A stretch of 10,191 nucleotides of DNA from Bacillota bacterium (lineage in GTDB: Bacteria; Bacillota; Clostridia; Christensenellales; Borkfalkiaceae): positions 1 to 10,191 of the forward strand of contig JAEYEN010000008.1 in assembly GCA_023403375.1 (NCBI GenBank), given 5' to 3'. The position numbers and the translations under genes are program-made. Under the pieces are notes generated by a model. That model was not told the origin of the DNA, did not search any database, and saw only the letters and a program-made list of their open reading frames with translations. Shown in pieces: positions 1 through 5,398 of the stretch (its first letter is position 1; every line of letters begins with the position of its first letter).

Positions 1-1607
1 CCTTTATTTACGGCGTAAACACTCCGTCGAGATGGGGTACTCAGGCGCCCTTTACCAACATCACGCTTGACTGGGTTGTTCCTAACGACCTTGCCGAGAT
101 GAACGCGCTTGTCGGCGGTAAAGAAATGGACTTCAAGTATAAAGACTGCGTTGAAGAAATGGCTATGGTAAACAAAGCCTTTATCGAAATAATGATAGAA
201 GGCGACGCGAACGGCAGGGGCTTCCAGTATCCTATTCCTACCTATTCGATTACGCGCGATTTCGACTGGTCCGAAACCGAAAACAACAAACTTTTATTTG
301 AAATGACCGCAAAATACGGCACTCCGTATTTCTCTAACTATATAAACAGCGATATGGAACCGTCGGACGTTCGTTCGATGTGTTGCAGATTAAGGCTCGA
401 CCTCAGAGAATTGCGTAAAAAATCGGGCGGATTCTTCGGCAGCGGCGAAAGCACCGGTTCTATCGGCGTCGTTACCATAAATATGCCGAGAATCGCTTAT
501 CTTTCCGCAACGGAAGAAGAGTTCTACGAAAGACTTAAACATATGATGGATATTTCCGCGCGTTCGTTAAAAGTAAAACGCGACACCATAAGCAAACTTC
601 TGGAAGCGGGACTTTATCCGTACACCAAGAGATATCTGGGAACTTTCAACAACCACTTCTCCACGATAGGTTTGGTCGGTATGAACGAAGCCTGCCTTAA
701 CGCGAGATGGATAAAGAAAGATATGACGAGTAAAGAAGCGCAATCCTTTACCAAAGACGTGCTTAACTTTATGAGAAACAAACTCTCCGATTATCAGGAA
801 CTTTACGGTGACCTTTATAATCTGGAAGCGACCCCTGCGGAATCCACTTCCTTCCGTCTTGCAAAACACGACAAGAAGAGATACCCCGATATAATCACGG
901 CGTCCGACAACGACAAAACGCCTTATTATACCAACAGTTCGCATCTTCCCGTAGGATATACCGACGATATATTCTCCGCACTCGACATTCAGGACGATTT
1001 ACAGACGCTTTACACGTCGGGTACCGTATTCCACGCGTTCTTAGGTCAGAAACTTCCCGACTGGAAGGCGGCGGCAAACTTAGTCAGAAAGATTGCGGAA
1101 AACTATAAACTTCCGTACTACACGATGTCGCCTACCTATTCCGTTTGCGCGGACCACGGTTACATCGCGGGCGAAGTGTATAAATGCCCCGTATGCGGCA
1201 GAACTACCGAAGTGTACAGCCGTATAACAGGCTATTATCGCCCCGTTCAGAACTGGAACGACGGTAAGAGAGAAGAGTTTGCTATGCGTAAAGTTTACGA
1301 TATCGAACACTCCAAATTCCACAAAAAAGACGAGAATTGCGAGTGTGAGAAAAAGCAGACCGAAGCGCCCGAACTCGACGGACCTACGTTGTTCACGAGA
1401 AACGGTTGTCCCAACTGCAAAACCAGCAAAATGATGCTCGACAAAGCAGGTATTAAATATACAACCGTAAACGCGGAAGAAAATAAAGAGATGACCGTAA
1501 AATACGGCGTTAAAAAAGCGCCCACTCTTCTGGTTCCCGAAGGAAGCGGATTTAAAGCGTTCGATAACGCAAGCGAAATCAGAAAATACATCGAGAGTTT
1601 GAACTAA
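1..1607 (+). CDS. nrdD: Anaerobic (class III) ribonucleoside-triphosphate reductase with fused C-terminal glutaredoxin-like domain, 5' end missing
   Basis: The gene enters from the left edge. The frame beginning at base 3 is open and reads YGVNTPSRWGTQAPFTN, a core NrdD motif, so the ATG at 99 is internal. NrdD makes dNTPs from rNTPs in the cytosol using a glycyl radical. Visible landmarks among 534 residues: MCCR (codons 381-386), aligning with the thiyl-radical cysteine region; GSIGVVTINMPR; a zinc-site-like CADH (1146-1157) plus CPVC (1185-1196); and the radical glycine in RITGYYRPV (GGC at 1230). A linker with two cysteines (NCEC) leads to a roughly 75-residue glutaredoxin/NrdH-like domain with CPNC (1407-1418) and a KAPTL motif, probably the cis-Pro loop. 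The stop overlaps the next gene's ATG by one base. The fused redoxin suggests protein-thiol rather than formate reduction of the enzyme (inference). The N-terminal ATP cone is outside the window. Confidence 0.95.
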   Translation, partial: FIYGVNTPSRWGTQAPFTNITLDWVVPNDLAEMNALVGGKEMDFKYKDCVEEMAMVNKAFIEIMIEGDANGRGFQYPIPTYSITRDFDWSETENNKLLFEMTAKYGTPYFSNYINSDMEPSDVRSMCCRLRLDLRELRKKSGGFFGSGESTGSIGVVTINMPRIAYLSATEEEFYERLKHMMDISARSLKVKRDTISKLLEAGLYPYTKRYLGTFNNHFSTIGLVGMNEACLNARWIKKDMTSKEAQSFTKDVLNFMRNKLSDYQELYGDLYNLEATPAESTSFRLAKHDKKRYPDIITASDNDKTPYYTNSSHLPVGYTDDIFSALDIQDDLQTLYTSGTVFHAFLGQKLPDWKAAANLVRKIAENYKLPYYTMSPTYSVCADHGYIAGEVYKCPVCGRTTEVYSRITGYYRPVQNWNDGKREEFAMRKVYDIEHSKFHKKDENCECEKKQTEAPELDGPTLFTRNGCPNCKTSKMMLDKAGIKYTTVNAEENKEMTVKYGVKKAPTLLVPEGSGFKAFDNASEIRKYIESLN

Positions 1608-2521
1608 TGTACGATATTATTGTAATAGGCGCCGGCGCGGCGGGTATGACCGCCGCGCTTTACGCTTTAAGAAACGGAAAAACAGTTTTGGTTTTGGAAG
1701 GAGAAAGCCTTGGCGGGCAGATTGCCACTTCGCCAAGACTTGAAAACTATCCGTCTATAAAAGAAATCAGCGGCGAGCAGTTTGCGGATAATCTTTTCGA
1801 GCAGATAACGTCTTTGGGCGCGGAAGTCGAGATAGACAAGGTAATCGGAATAGAGAAAAAAGACGGCGTTTTTACCGTTAAAACCGAATACCGCGACTAT
1901 CAGGGCAAAAGCGTGATTATCGCCGCAGGCGTTAAACATAAACATTTAAGAACCAAGTCCGAAAGAGACGATTTGGTGGGCAAGGGCGTGTACTACTGCG
2001 CTATTTGCGACGGAGCCTTTTATAAAGGCAAAGAAGTTATGGTTATTGGCGACGCGAACACCGCCCTTCAATATGCGCTCCTTTTGTCAGGATACTGTAA
2101 AAAGGTATACGTTTACACCCTTTTCGATAAATTCTTCGGCGACGCAAGACTGGTTAAAGCGTTACGGGCGAAAGACAACATAGAAGTCCGCCCCAACACC
2201 AGCGTTACGGACTTTTTGGGCGATACCGAACTTAAAGCGGTAGAATATAAGGATAAAGACGGAAATATCTTAACGCACGAAATCCCTGCGGTTTTCGTTG
2301 CGATAGGGCAGGTTCCCGATAATAAAGCGTTTTCCGATTTGGTGGACCTTGATAAAGACGGGTATATCGTATCCGACGAAAACTGTAAGACTAAAACGGA
2401 AGGGCTTTTCGTTGCGGGCGATTGCAGAACAAAAGCTGTAAGACAGGTTGCCACCGCAGTTGCGGACGGCGCCGTTGCGGCAACAAACGCTTCCGTCTAT
2501 CTGGAAAGTCTGGAAAACTAA
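1607..2521 (+). CDS. Thioredoxin reductase-like FAD flavoprotein, atypical pyridine-nucleotide site
   Basis: A 304-residue low-molecular-weight thioredoxin-reductase-type flavoprotein. It has the N-terminal FAD motif IGAGAAG (residues 7-13), GGQIATSPRLENYP (36-49), the redox-active CAIC (131-134), and the C-terminal FAD motif VAGDCR with RQVATAVADGAVAA. The start is fixed by the TAATG overlap with nrdD, so the two are almost certainly translationally coupled, and its likely client is the redoxin domain fused to NrdD. Oddity: where NADPH-dependent TrxR has GGGNSA and HRRxxxR, this protein has GDANTA (148-153) and a YTLFDKF segment (170-176) without the arginines. It may therefore use NADH, or ferredoxin like the clostridial flavin ferredoxin-thioredoxin reductases. 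The family call is strong; the electron donor is inference. Confidence 0.92.
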   Translation: MYDIIVIGAGAAGMTAALYALRNGKTVLVLEGESLGGQIATSPRLENYPSIKEISGEQFADNLFEQITSLGAEVEIDKVIGIEKKDGVFTVKTEYRDYQGKSVIIAAGVKHKHLRTKSERDDLVGKGVYYCAICDGAFYKGKEVMVIGDANTALQYALLLSGYCKKVYVYTLFDKFFGDARLVKALRAKDNIEVRPNTSVTDFLGDTELKAVEYKDKDGNILTHEIPAVFVAIGQVPDNKAFSDLVDLDKDGYIVSDENCKTKTEGLFVAGDCRTKAVRQVATAVADGAVAATNASVYLESLEN

Positions 2522-2574
2522 AATAAATTTTATAAATAATAAATAAATTTTATTAGTTGAATTTCATAAAAAAT

Positions 2575-2610
2575 AAAACTCTCCGCTTTTATAAAGCGGA
2601 GAGTTTTTTT
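2575..2610 (+). terminator. Rho-independent terminator after nrdD-trxR
   Basis: A perfect 15-bp inverted repeat (2575-2589 with 2593-2607), a three-base TAT loop and a T run to 2610. It lies 54 bases after the flavoprotein stop and closes the nrdD-trxR transcript. Confidence 0.93.
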
Positions 2611-2842
2611 CTAAAAAAAATTTGATTGTAAAACAGAAATAAGCCGGAAAGACAAAAGCCAAAATGAAAAATTGCGCTTTAAGCCGACTATCTGACAATG
2701 CTCAGAAGTTGCGTAGCGCATACGGGACACATAGTATATCGAAAAAATCGGTGCATACGGCGAAAACAGTATAACAAAAAACGGCGCACGCAGAAAGTAT
2801 AGGATAACTAAAATGTTTGAGGAAATCTTATGAAACAAAAAA
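2611..2842. other. Intergenic stretch without a convincing gene
   Basis: About 230 bases between the nrdD-trxR terminator and the stop of the minus-strand regulator. A 75-codon minus-strand frame starting at TTG (2838) spans it, but it has no ribosome binding site and an odd composition. A 36-codon plus-strand ATG frame (2664-2774) is also present without good support. The right half holds three imperfect direct repeats, listed separately. No tRNA-like or other recognisable RNA fold was seen. Confidence 0.5.
2716..2817. repeat. Three degenerate ~33-35 bp direct repeats
   Basis: Units begin near 2716, 2751 and 2784. The first two share G(C/T)GCATACGG, seven bases, then AGTATA, and an A-rich tail ending in CG. 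The third is shortened (GCGCACGCAG, two bases, AGTATA) with a similar A-rich end. There are no unique spacers of regular length, so this is not a CRISPR array. The function is unknown. It could be the decayed end of a dispersed intergenic repeat. Confidence 0.45.
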
Positions 2843-3082
2843 TTAGAGTTTTGTTCCGTTTTCGTCTTCTAATCCTATAAGATAATCGGCAGACACGTCG
2901 AAATAAATGCAAAGTTCGTATAAATACGTTATTTTAGGCACGTTAACTCCGTCGCACCAGAAGGCGACCGTCTGTTTATTGACGGAAAGGTCTTTCGCAA
3001 GTCTGTATCTGCTGATTTTATGCTCTTTTATAAGTTTGTTCAGTCTGGAAGAAAAAACTTCCGTAACGTCATCTCTTACCAT
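2843..3082 (-). CDS. Small Cro/CI (XRE)-type helix-turn-helix transcriptional regulator
   Basis: A 79-residue, single-domain HTH_3 protein. The helix-turn-helix runs from about residue 23 (ISRYRLAKDLSVNKQTVAFW) and is followed by the characteristic tail with DVSADYLIG (62-70). There is no sensor or oligomerisation domain, so it is probably a dimeric repressor. It is divergent from a small CxxC protein, and the shared upstream region holds paired CTAG palindromes that are likely its own operators. The ATG (3082) has no Shine-Dalgarno sequence, and the -10 box at 3093-3098 would put transcription start about four bases upstream, so the mRNA looks leaderless. Shifting the start downstream would cut into the first helix, which supports this start. 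The target is inferred; the family is clear. Confidence 0.88.
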   Translation of the reverse strand: MVRDDVTEVFSSRLNKLIKEHKISRYRLAKDLSVNKQTVAFWCDGVNVPKITYLYELCIYFDVSADYLIGLEDENGTKL

Positions 3083-3092
3083 ATTTATCTAG

Positions 3093-3098
3093 ATTATA
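3093..3098 (-). promoter_or_regulatory. -10 box (TATAAT) of the HTH regulator promoter
   Basis: A perfect TATAAT on the minus strand, 10 bases before the ATG. No good -35 lies 16-18 bases upstream (AAGCGG at 17). One operator palindrome abuts the box on its upstream side, which suggests autoregulation and a weak promoter. Confidence 0.6.
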
Positions 3099-3111
3099 CT
3101 AGAAATCTAGT
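3098..3111. promoter_or_regulatory. Operator palindrome 1 (ACTAGA-AA-TCTAGT)
   Basis: A perfect 6-2-6 inverted repeat touching the -10 box of the minus-strand regulator and lying just upstream of the -35 of the plus-strand promoter. It matches the second site 30 bases away. A further TCTAGA palindrome at 3088-3093 may be an additional half-site pair. Confidence 0.75.
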
Positions 3112-3119
3112 CTATCCGC

Positions 3120-3148
3120 TTGATAGGGCTAGTTTTCTAGTCTATAAT
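3120..3148 (+). promoter_or_regulatory. Sigma-A promoter for the small CxxC protein gene
   Basis: TTGATA (3120-3125), a 17-base spacer, then TATAAT (3143-3148). The predicted start is near 3155, giving a leader of about 20 bases to the ATG at 3175. The whole spacer is occupied by operator palindrome 2, so repressor binding would exclude RNA polymerase. Confidence 0.8.
3128..3141. promoter_or_regulatory. Operator palindrome 2 (GCTAGTTTTCTAGT)
   Basis: An imperfect inverted repeat with two CTAG cores 8 bases apart, the same core spacing as palindrome 1. TCTAGTCTAT is shared by both sites (3106-3115 and 3136-3145), exactly 30 bases apart, roughly three helical turns. It sits between -35 and -10 of the plus-strand promoter. 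Confidence 0.75.
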
Positions 3149-3174
3149 ATTTATGAGTAGAAAAGGTAAAATTT

Positions 3175-3361
3175 ATGAAAAAAAAACAATATTTGCGATA
3201 AAGAAAAGTGTGTTTTGTGCGGTAAAAACTTAGAGATAAACAAGGCGAGCGGGATAGACGGAAGGAGTTTTTACGTTGACGGTGGCGGTCAGTTGTGCGA
3301 AGAGTGTTTTAATAAGACTTATCCGCAAGAAAAAAGAGTTGTCGTTAAGCGGAATTGTTAA
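3175..3361 (+). pseudogene. 61-residue CxxC...CxxC zinc-binding-type small protein, frame broken at a nine-A run (or expressed by slippage)
   Basis: ATG at 3175, eight bases after an AAGG ribosome binding site, is followed by nine A residues. As written it stops after eight codons at 3199-3201. With one A fewer, the frame stays open to TAA at 3359-3361 and encodes a cysteine-rich protein with CVLCGK, then SFYVDGGGQ, then CEECF, and a basic tail ending in Cys. The two CxxC pairs are 26 residues apart and fit a treble-clef or LIM-like zinc knuckle. The long frame has no in-frame ATG, GTG or upstream TTG because a TGA lies at 3176-3178. The promoter, operators and ribosome binding site all point to this ATG. 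Options are a sequencing error, a recent frameshift, phase variation, or transcriptional slippage on the A tract. I do not recognise the exact family. Confidence 0.7.
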
Positions 3362-3488
3362 AAGTCGCGAAAGAAGTTCCGAAAGTAAAAAGCATACGTT
3401 AAAAATTACGGGAAAATTTATCGGGCGGGATAAAAATATTCGGAATAAAAACTAAAACAAATAGAGTAAAAACAAATAGAAAAAAACT
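3362..3488. other. A-rich intergenic tail with a short tandem repeat
   Basis: Very A-rich sequence after the CxxC protein stop. AAAACAAATAGA occurs at 3454-3465 and again at 3469-3480 (15-base period). No frame looks coding. Confidence 0.4.
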
Positions 3489-3526
3489 AAAAAGCGCGGC
3501 GAAAAGCCTCGCTTTTAATTTTTTTG
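3489..3526. terminator. Bidirectional terminator between the CxxC protein gene and nrdG
   Basis: AAAAGCG-C-GGC pairs with GCC-T-CGCTTTT (one mismatch) around a five-base GAAAA loop (3490-3516). T-rich sequence follows on the plus strand and an A run precedes it, giving U tracts in both directions. It serves the convergent plus-strand small gene and minus-strand nrdG. Confidence 0.85.
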
Positions 3527-3537
3527 TTAAGAATAAC

Positions 3538-4230
3538 TCAGTAACCCCTTAATTTGCTGTTTTTAACGTATTTTTTGGCAATTTCCAAAAATTTTTCGGC
3601 GGTAGATTGGTCCACTTCGTTAAGAGAACGGGTTATGCAGGTATCTGAGTCTTTGAATTTTTGCAAAACGTATTTTTTTGCGCCGCAAATCCACTCGCCG
3701 ATTTTTTCTATGTTTTCGGCGTGGTGATATTCCTTTATAAGGGTGGTTCTGAGTTCGTAATCGACGTCGTAACTCTTAAAATATTCCAGCGTTTTGTCTA
3801 TTTTAGACACGTCGTACTTTTTAAAACCTATAATTTCGGCGTAATGCTCTTTATCGTTTTTGATATCCGTCGCAAAATAATCGGCAAGGTTGTTTTCGAT
3901 AATGCTTTTTATCATTGCGGGGTTTGTTCCGTTGGTATCGAGTTTGACCGAAAGCCCCGTTTTTTTGAGTTTTTCCAAAAAATCGGGCAAGTCTTTTTGT
4001 AGCGTAGGTTCGCCGCCCGTAACACAAACGCCGTCCAAAATATTTTTGCGGCTCGAAACGTAGTCCAAAACTTCTTTTTCCGAAAGTTCCGCAAGCGTTT
4101 CGGTTTCGGTAACCAACGGTCCGTTGTGGCAGAAACCGCACTTAAAATTACAGCCGCCTGCAAACACCGTGCAAGCCACTTTTCCGTCGTAATCGACAAG
4201 CGATAATTTTTCTAATCCGTAAAATTTCAT
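3538..4230 (-). CDS. nrdG: Anaerobic ribonucleotide reductase activating protein, radical SAM
   Basis: A 230-residue radical-SAM enzyme. The cluster motif CxxxCxxC is CNFKCGFC (C27, C31, C34), followed by HNGPLV and the SAM-binding GGEP (72-75). The length and the TVFAGGCNFKCGFCHN segment match the NrdG2-type activase (TIGR02495), which uses S-adenosylmethionine and a 4Fe-4S cluster to place the glycyl radical on NrdD. The ATG at 4230 has GGTG five bases upstream. It is convergent with nrdD rather than in its usual place directly behind it. It lies 43 bases after the metal exporter stop on the same strand with no clear promoter between, so it may be co-transcribed with that gene. Its partner is presumably the nrdD at the left edge. 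Confidence 0.92.
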   Translation of the reverse strand: MKFYGLEKLSLVDYDGKVACTVFAGGCNFKCGFCHNGPLVTETETLAELSEKEVLDYVSSRKNILDGVCVTGGEPTLQKDLPDFLEKLKKTGLSVKLDTNGTNPAMIKSIIENNLADYFATDIKNDKEHYAEIIGFKKYDVSKIDKTLEYFKSYDVDYELRTTLIKEYHHAENIEKIGEWICGAKKYVLQKFKDSDTCITRSLNEVDQSTAEKFLEIAKKYVKNSKLRGY

Positions 4231-4273
4231 TTTAACACCGCAAAATTGTAAATTGTTTTTTGTATTGATTTTT

Positions 4274-5215
4274 TCAGTCTTCCGAAATTTCGTCTTCTAT
4301 ACTGCCGTCAACTTCTTCGATAAGTTCGTCTATATCCACGGGGTTAACGTGAATCATACAATGCTTTATATTCTCGTCGGACGCTTCCAATTGTTCGTGA
4401 GCGGCTTCCGCAATTTTATGCGCCGCTTCCAGCGTGAGATTTTTATACGCGCCGATTTCCGCGTCTACGTATATTTTATTGCCGAACATACGGGTTTTAA
4501 GTTTATCTATGCTTAAAACTCCTTCGACGGATAACAAAACGTTTTTAATTTCTCTTATTTTCTCTTCGGAACAAGATTTATCTACCATTTTGTTTACCGC
4601 TTCTATAAACACGTCTATCGAAACTTTAATGATAAATACGCATATAATAAGCGAAGCGACCACGTCCAGAACGGGAAGATTGAAAATCATTGCGCCGCCG
4701 ATACCGATAAGCGAACCTATAGAAGAAAGCGCGTCCGAACGGTGGTGCCACGCATCCGCTTTTAATGACAGCGAAGATATTTTCTTTGCGTTTACATAAG
4801 TGTACCAGAACATCGCTTCTTTTACGACGATAGATAAAATCGCCGCGATAAGCGCGATTAGTTGCGGTTTGGGAATGGTTTTATATGCGCCGCTTATCAG
4901 ACTTGCCACGCCGTTATAGCCGATAACTCCGCCCGTGCCGAATAAAAGTACGGCAAGCATAACGGAAGCCACGCACTCTAATCTTTCGTGCCCGTAGGGG
5001 TGGGCGTTATCGTCCGGTTTGCTCGATACCGCAATTCCTATCATCACGATTACGGTGCTGATAACGTCAGACGCGGAGTGCACCGCGTCCGAAATCATTG
5101 CGGCGGATTCGCCGATAAAGCCCGCGCATAATTTAAACGCGGTCAGAAGAAAATTTACCGCGATAGTTACTATCGAAACTCTGAATGCAATTTTTTTTAC
5201 TTTTTCCTGTTCCAT
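4274..5215 (-). CDS. Cation diffusion facilitator (CDF) family metal efflux transporter
   Basis: A 313-residue inner-membrane transporter exchanging a divalent metal for protons. About six hydrophobic segments fill the first 205 residues. The transport-site motifs are SDAVHSASD in TM2 (D43, H46, D50) and ADAWHHRSD in TM5 (H157, D161), with the family loop HPYGHERLE (72-80). A cytosolic ferredoxin-like domain (about 215-293) ends in HCMIHVNP, and a strongly acidic tail follows. The HxxxD/HxxxD arrangement is most like zinc carriers, but D43 leaves iron, manganese or cobalt possible. I chose ATG 5215, which follows AGGCG. The longer GTG start at 5266 lies inside a terminator-like hairpin and adds residues the family lacks. 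A consensus promoter lies about 100 bases upstream. nrdG follows on the same strand. Confidence 0.92.
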   Translation of the reverse strand: MEQEKVKKIAFRVSIVTIAVNFLLTAFKLCAGFIGESAAMISDAVHSASDVISTVIVMIGIAVSSKPDDNAHPYGHERLECVASVMLAVLLFGTGGVIGYNGVASLISGAYKTIPKPQLIALIAAILSIVVKEAMFWYTYVNAKKISSLSLKADAWHHRSDALSSIGSLIGIGGAMIFNLPVLDVVASLIICVFIIKVSIDVFIEAVNKMVDKSCSEEKIREIKNVLLSVEGVLSIDKLKTRMFGNKIYVDAEIGAYKNLTLEAAHKIAEAAHEQLEASDENIKHCMIHVNPVDIDELIEEVDGSIEDEISED

Positions 5216-5255
5216 TTTGCGCCTGAATTCAGCCGAAAATAAGCCGAAATTATAA

Positions 5256-5281
5256 TAAAAAAGCACGGTTTTAACCGTACA
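5256..5281 (-). terminator. Terminator-like hairpin in the leader of the metal exporter gene
   Basis: On the minus strand GTACGGT pairs with ACCGTGC (one G-T pair) around TAAA and is followed by six T residues. It lies between the consensus promoter (5315-5343) and the ATG at 5215, so transcripts could end before the gene. The core ACGGTT-AA-AACCGT (5265-5278) is a perfect 6-2-6 palindrome and could instead be an operator. A second TATAAT at 5249-5254, beyond the hairpin, lacks a convincing -35. Confidence 0.6.
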
Positions 5282-5314
5282 AGTATGTTTTAGCGAAATT
5301 TTTTAAGTAAATAT

Positions 5315-5343
5315 ATTATACAATTTGTCGCTCCGTTTGTCAA
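5315..5343 (-). promoter_or_regulatory. Consensus sigma-A promoter of the metal exporter (and perhaps nrdG)
   Basis: TTGACA (5338-5343 read on the minus strand), a 17-base spacer and TATAAT (5315-5320) match the consensus at every position. The predicted start is near 5308. Its -35 box shares five bases with the -35 box of the divergent dtd promoter. Confidence 0.85.
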
Positions 5344-5365
5344 TAATATAAATATGTGATAAAAT
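5337..5365 (+). promoter_or_regulatory. Sigma-A promoter of dtd with extended -10
   Basis: TTGTCA (5337-5342), a 17-base spacer ending in TGA, and TAAAAT (5360-5365), which makes an extended -10 (TGn). The predicted start near 5372 leaves about 27 bases of leader. AGGAAG at 5387-5392 is the ribosome binding site, seven bases before ATG 5399. Confidence 0.75.
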
Positions 5366-5398
5366 ATTTGTAACGAAATTATTTCAGGAAGCGAGAAG

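Noticed and set aside
2716..2817. Possible mini CRISPR array
   Set aside because: The units are imperfect and abut each other without unique spacers, and there is no cas gene in the window.
2611..2838. 75-codon minus-strand frame starting with TTG
   Set aside because: No ribosome binding site, unusual composition, overlaps the repeat array, and the downstream end runs into the terminator T run. Its apparent 11-residue repeat simply reflects the DNA repeats.
3153..3233. 26-codon ATG frame upstream of the CxxC protein
   Set aside because: Its ATG lies before or at the predicted transcription start and has no ribosome binding site; the product is not protein-like.
3851..4199. Two minus-strand frames of about 95 codons within nrdG
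   Set aside because: Both are frame-shifted shadows of nrdG.
5216..5266. Longer GTG start for the metal exporter
   Set aside because: It lies inside the leader hairpin, has no ribosome binding site, and adds 17 residues not typical of the family.
5281..5314. NiCo or manganese riboswitch in the exporter leader
   Set aside because: Only about 30 bases lie between the predicted start and the hairpin, too few for either known fold.
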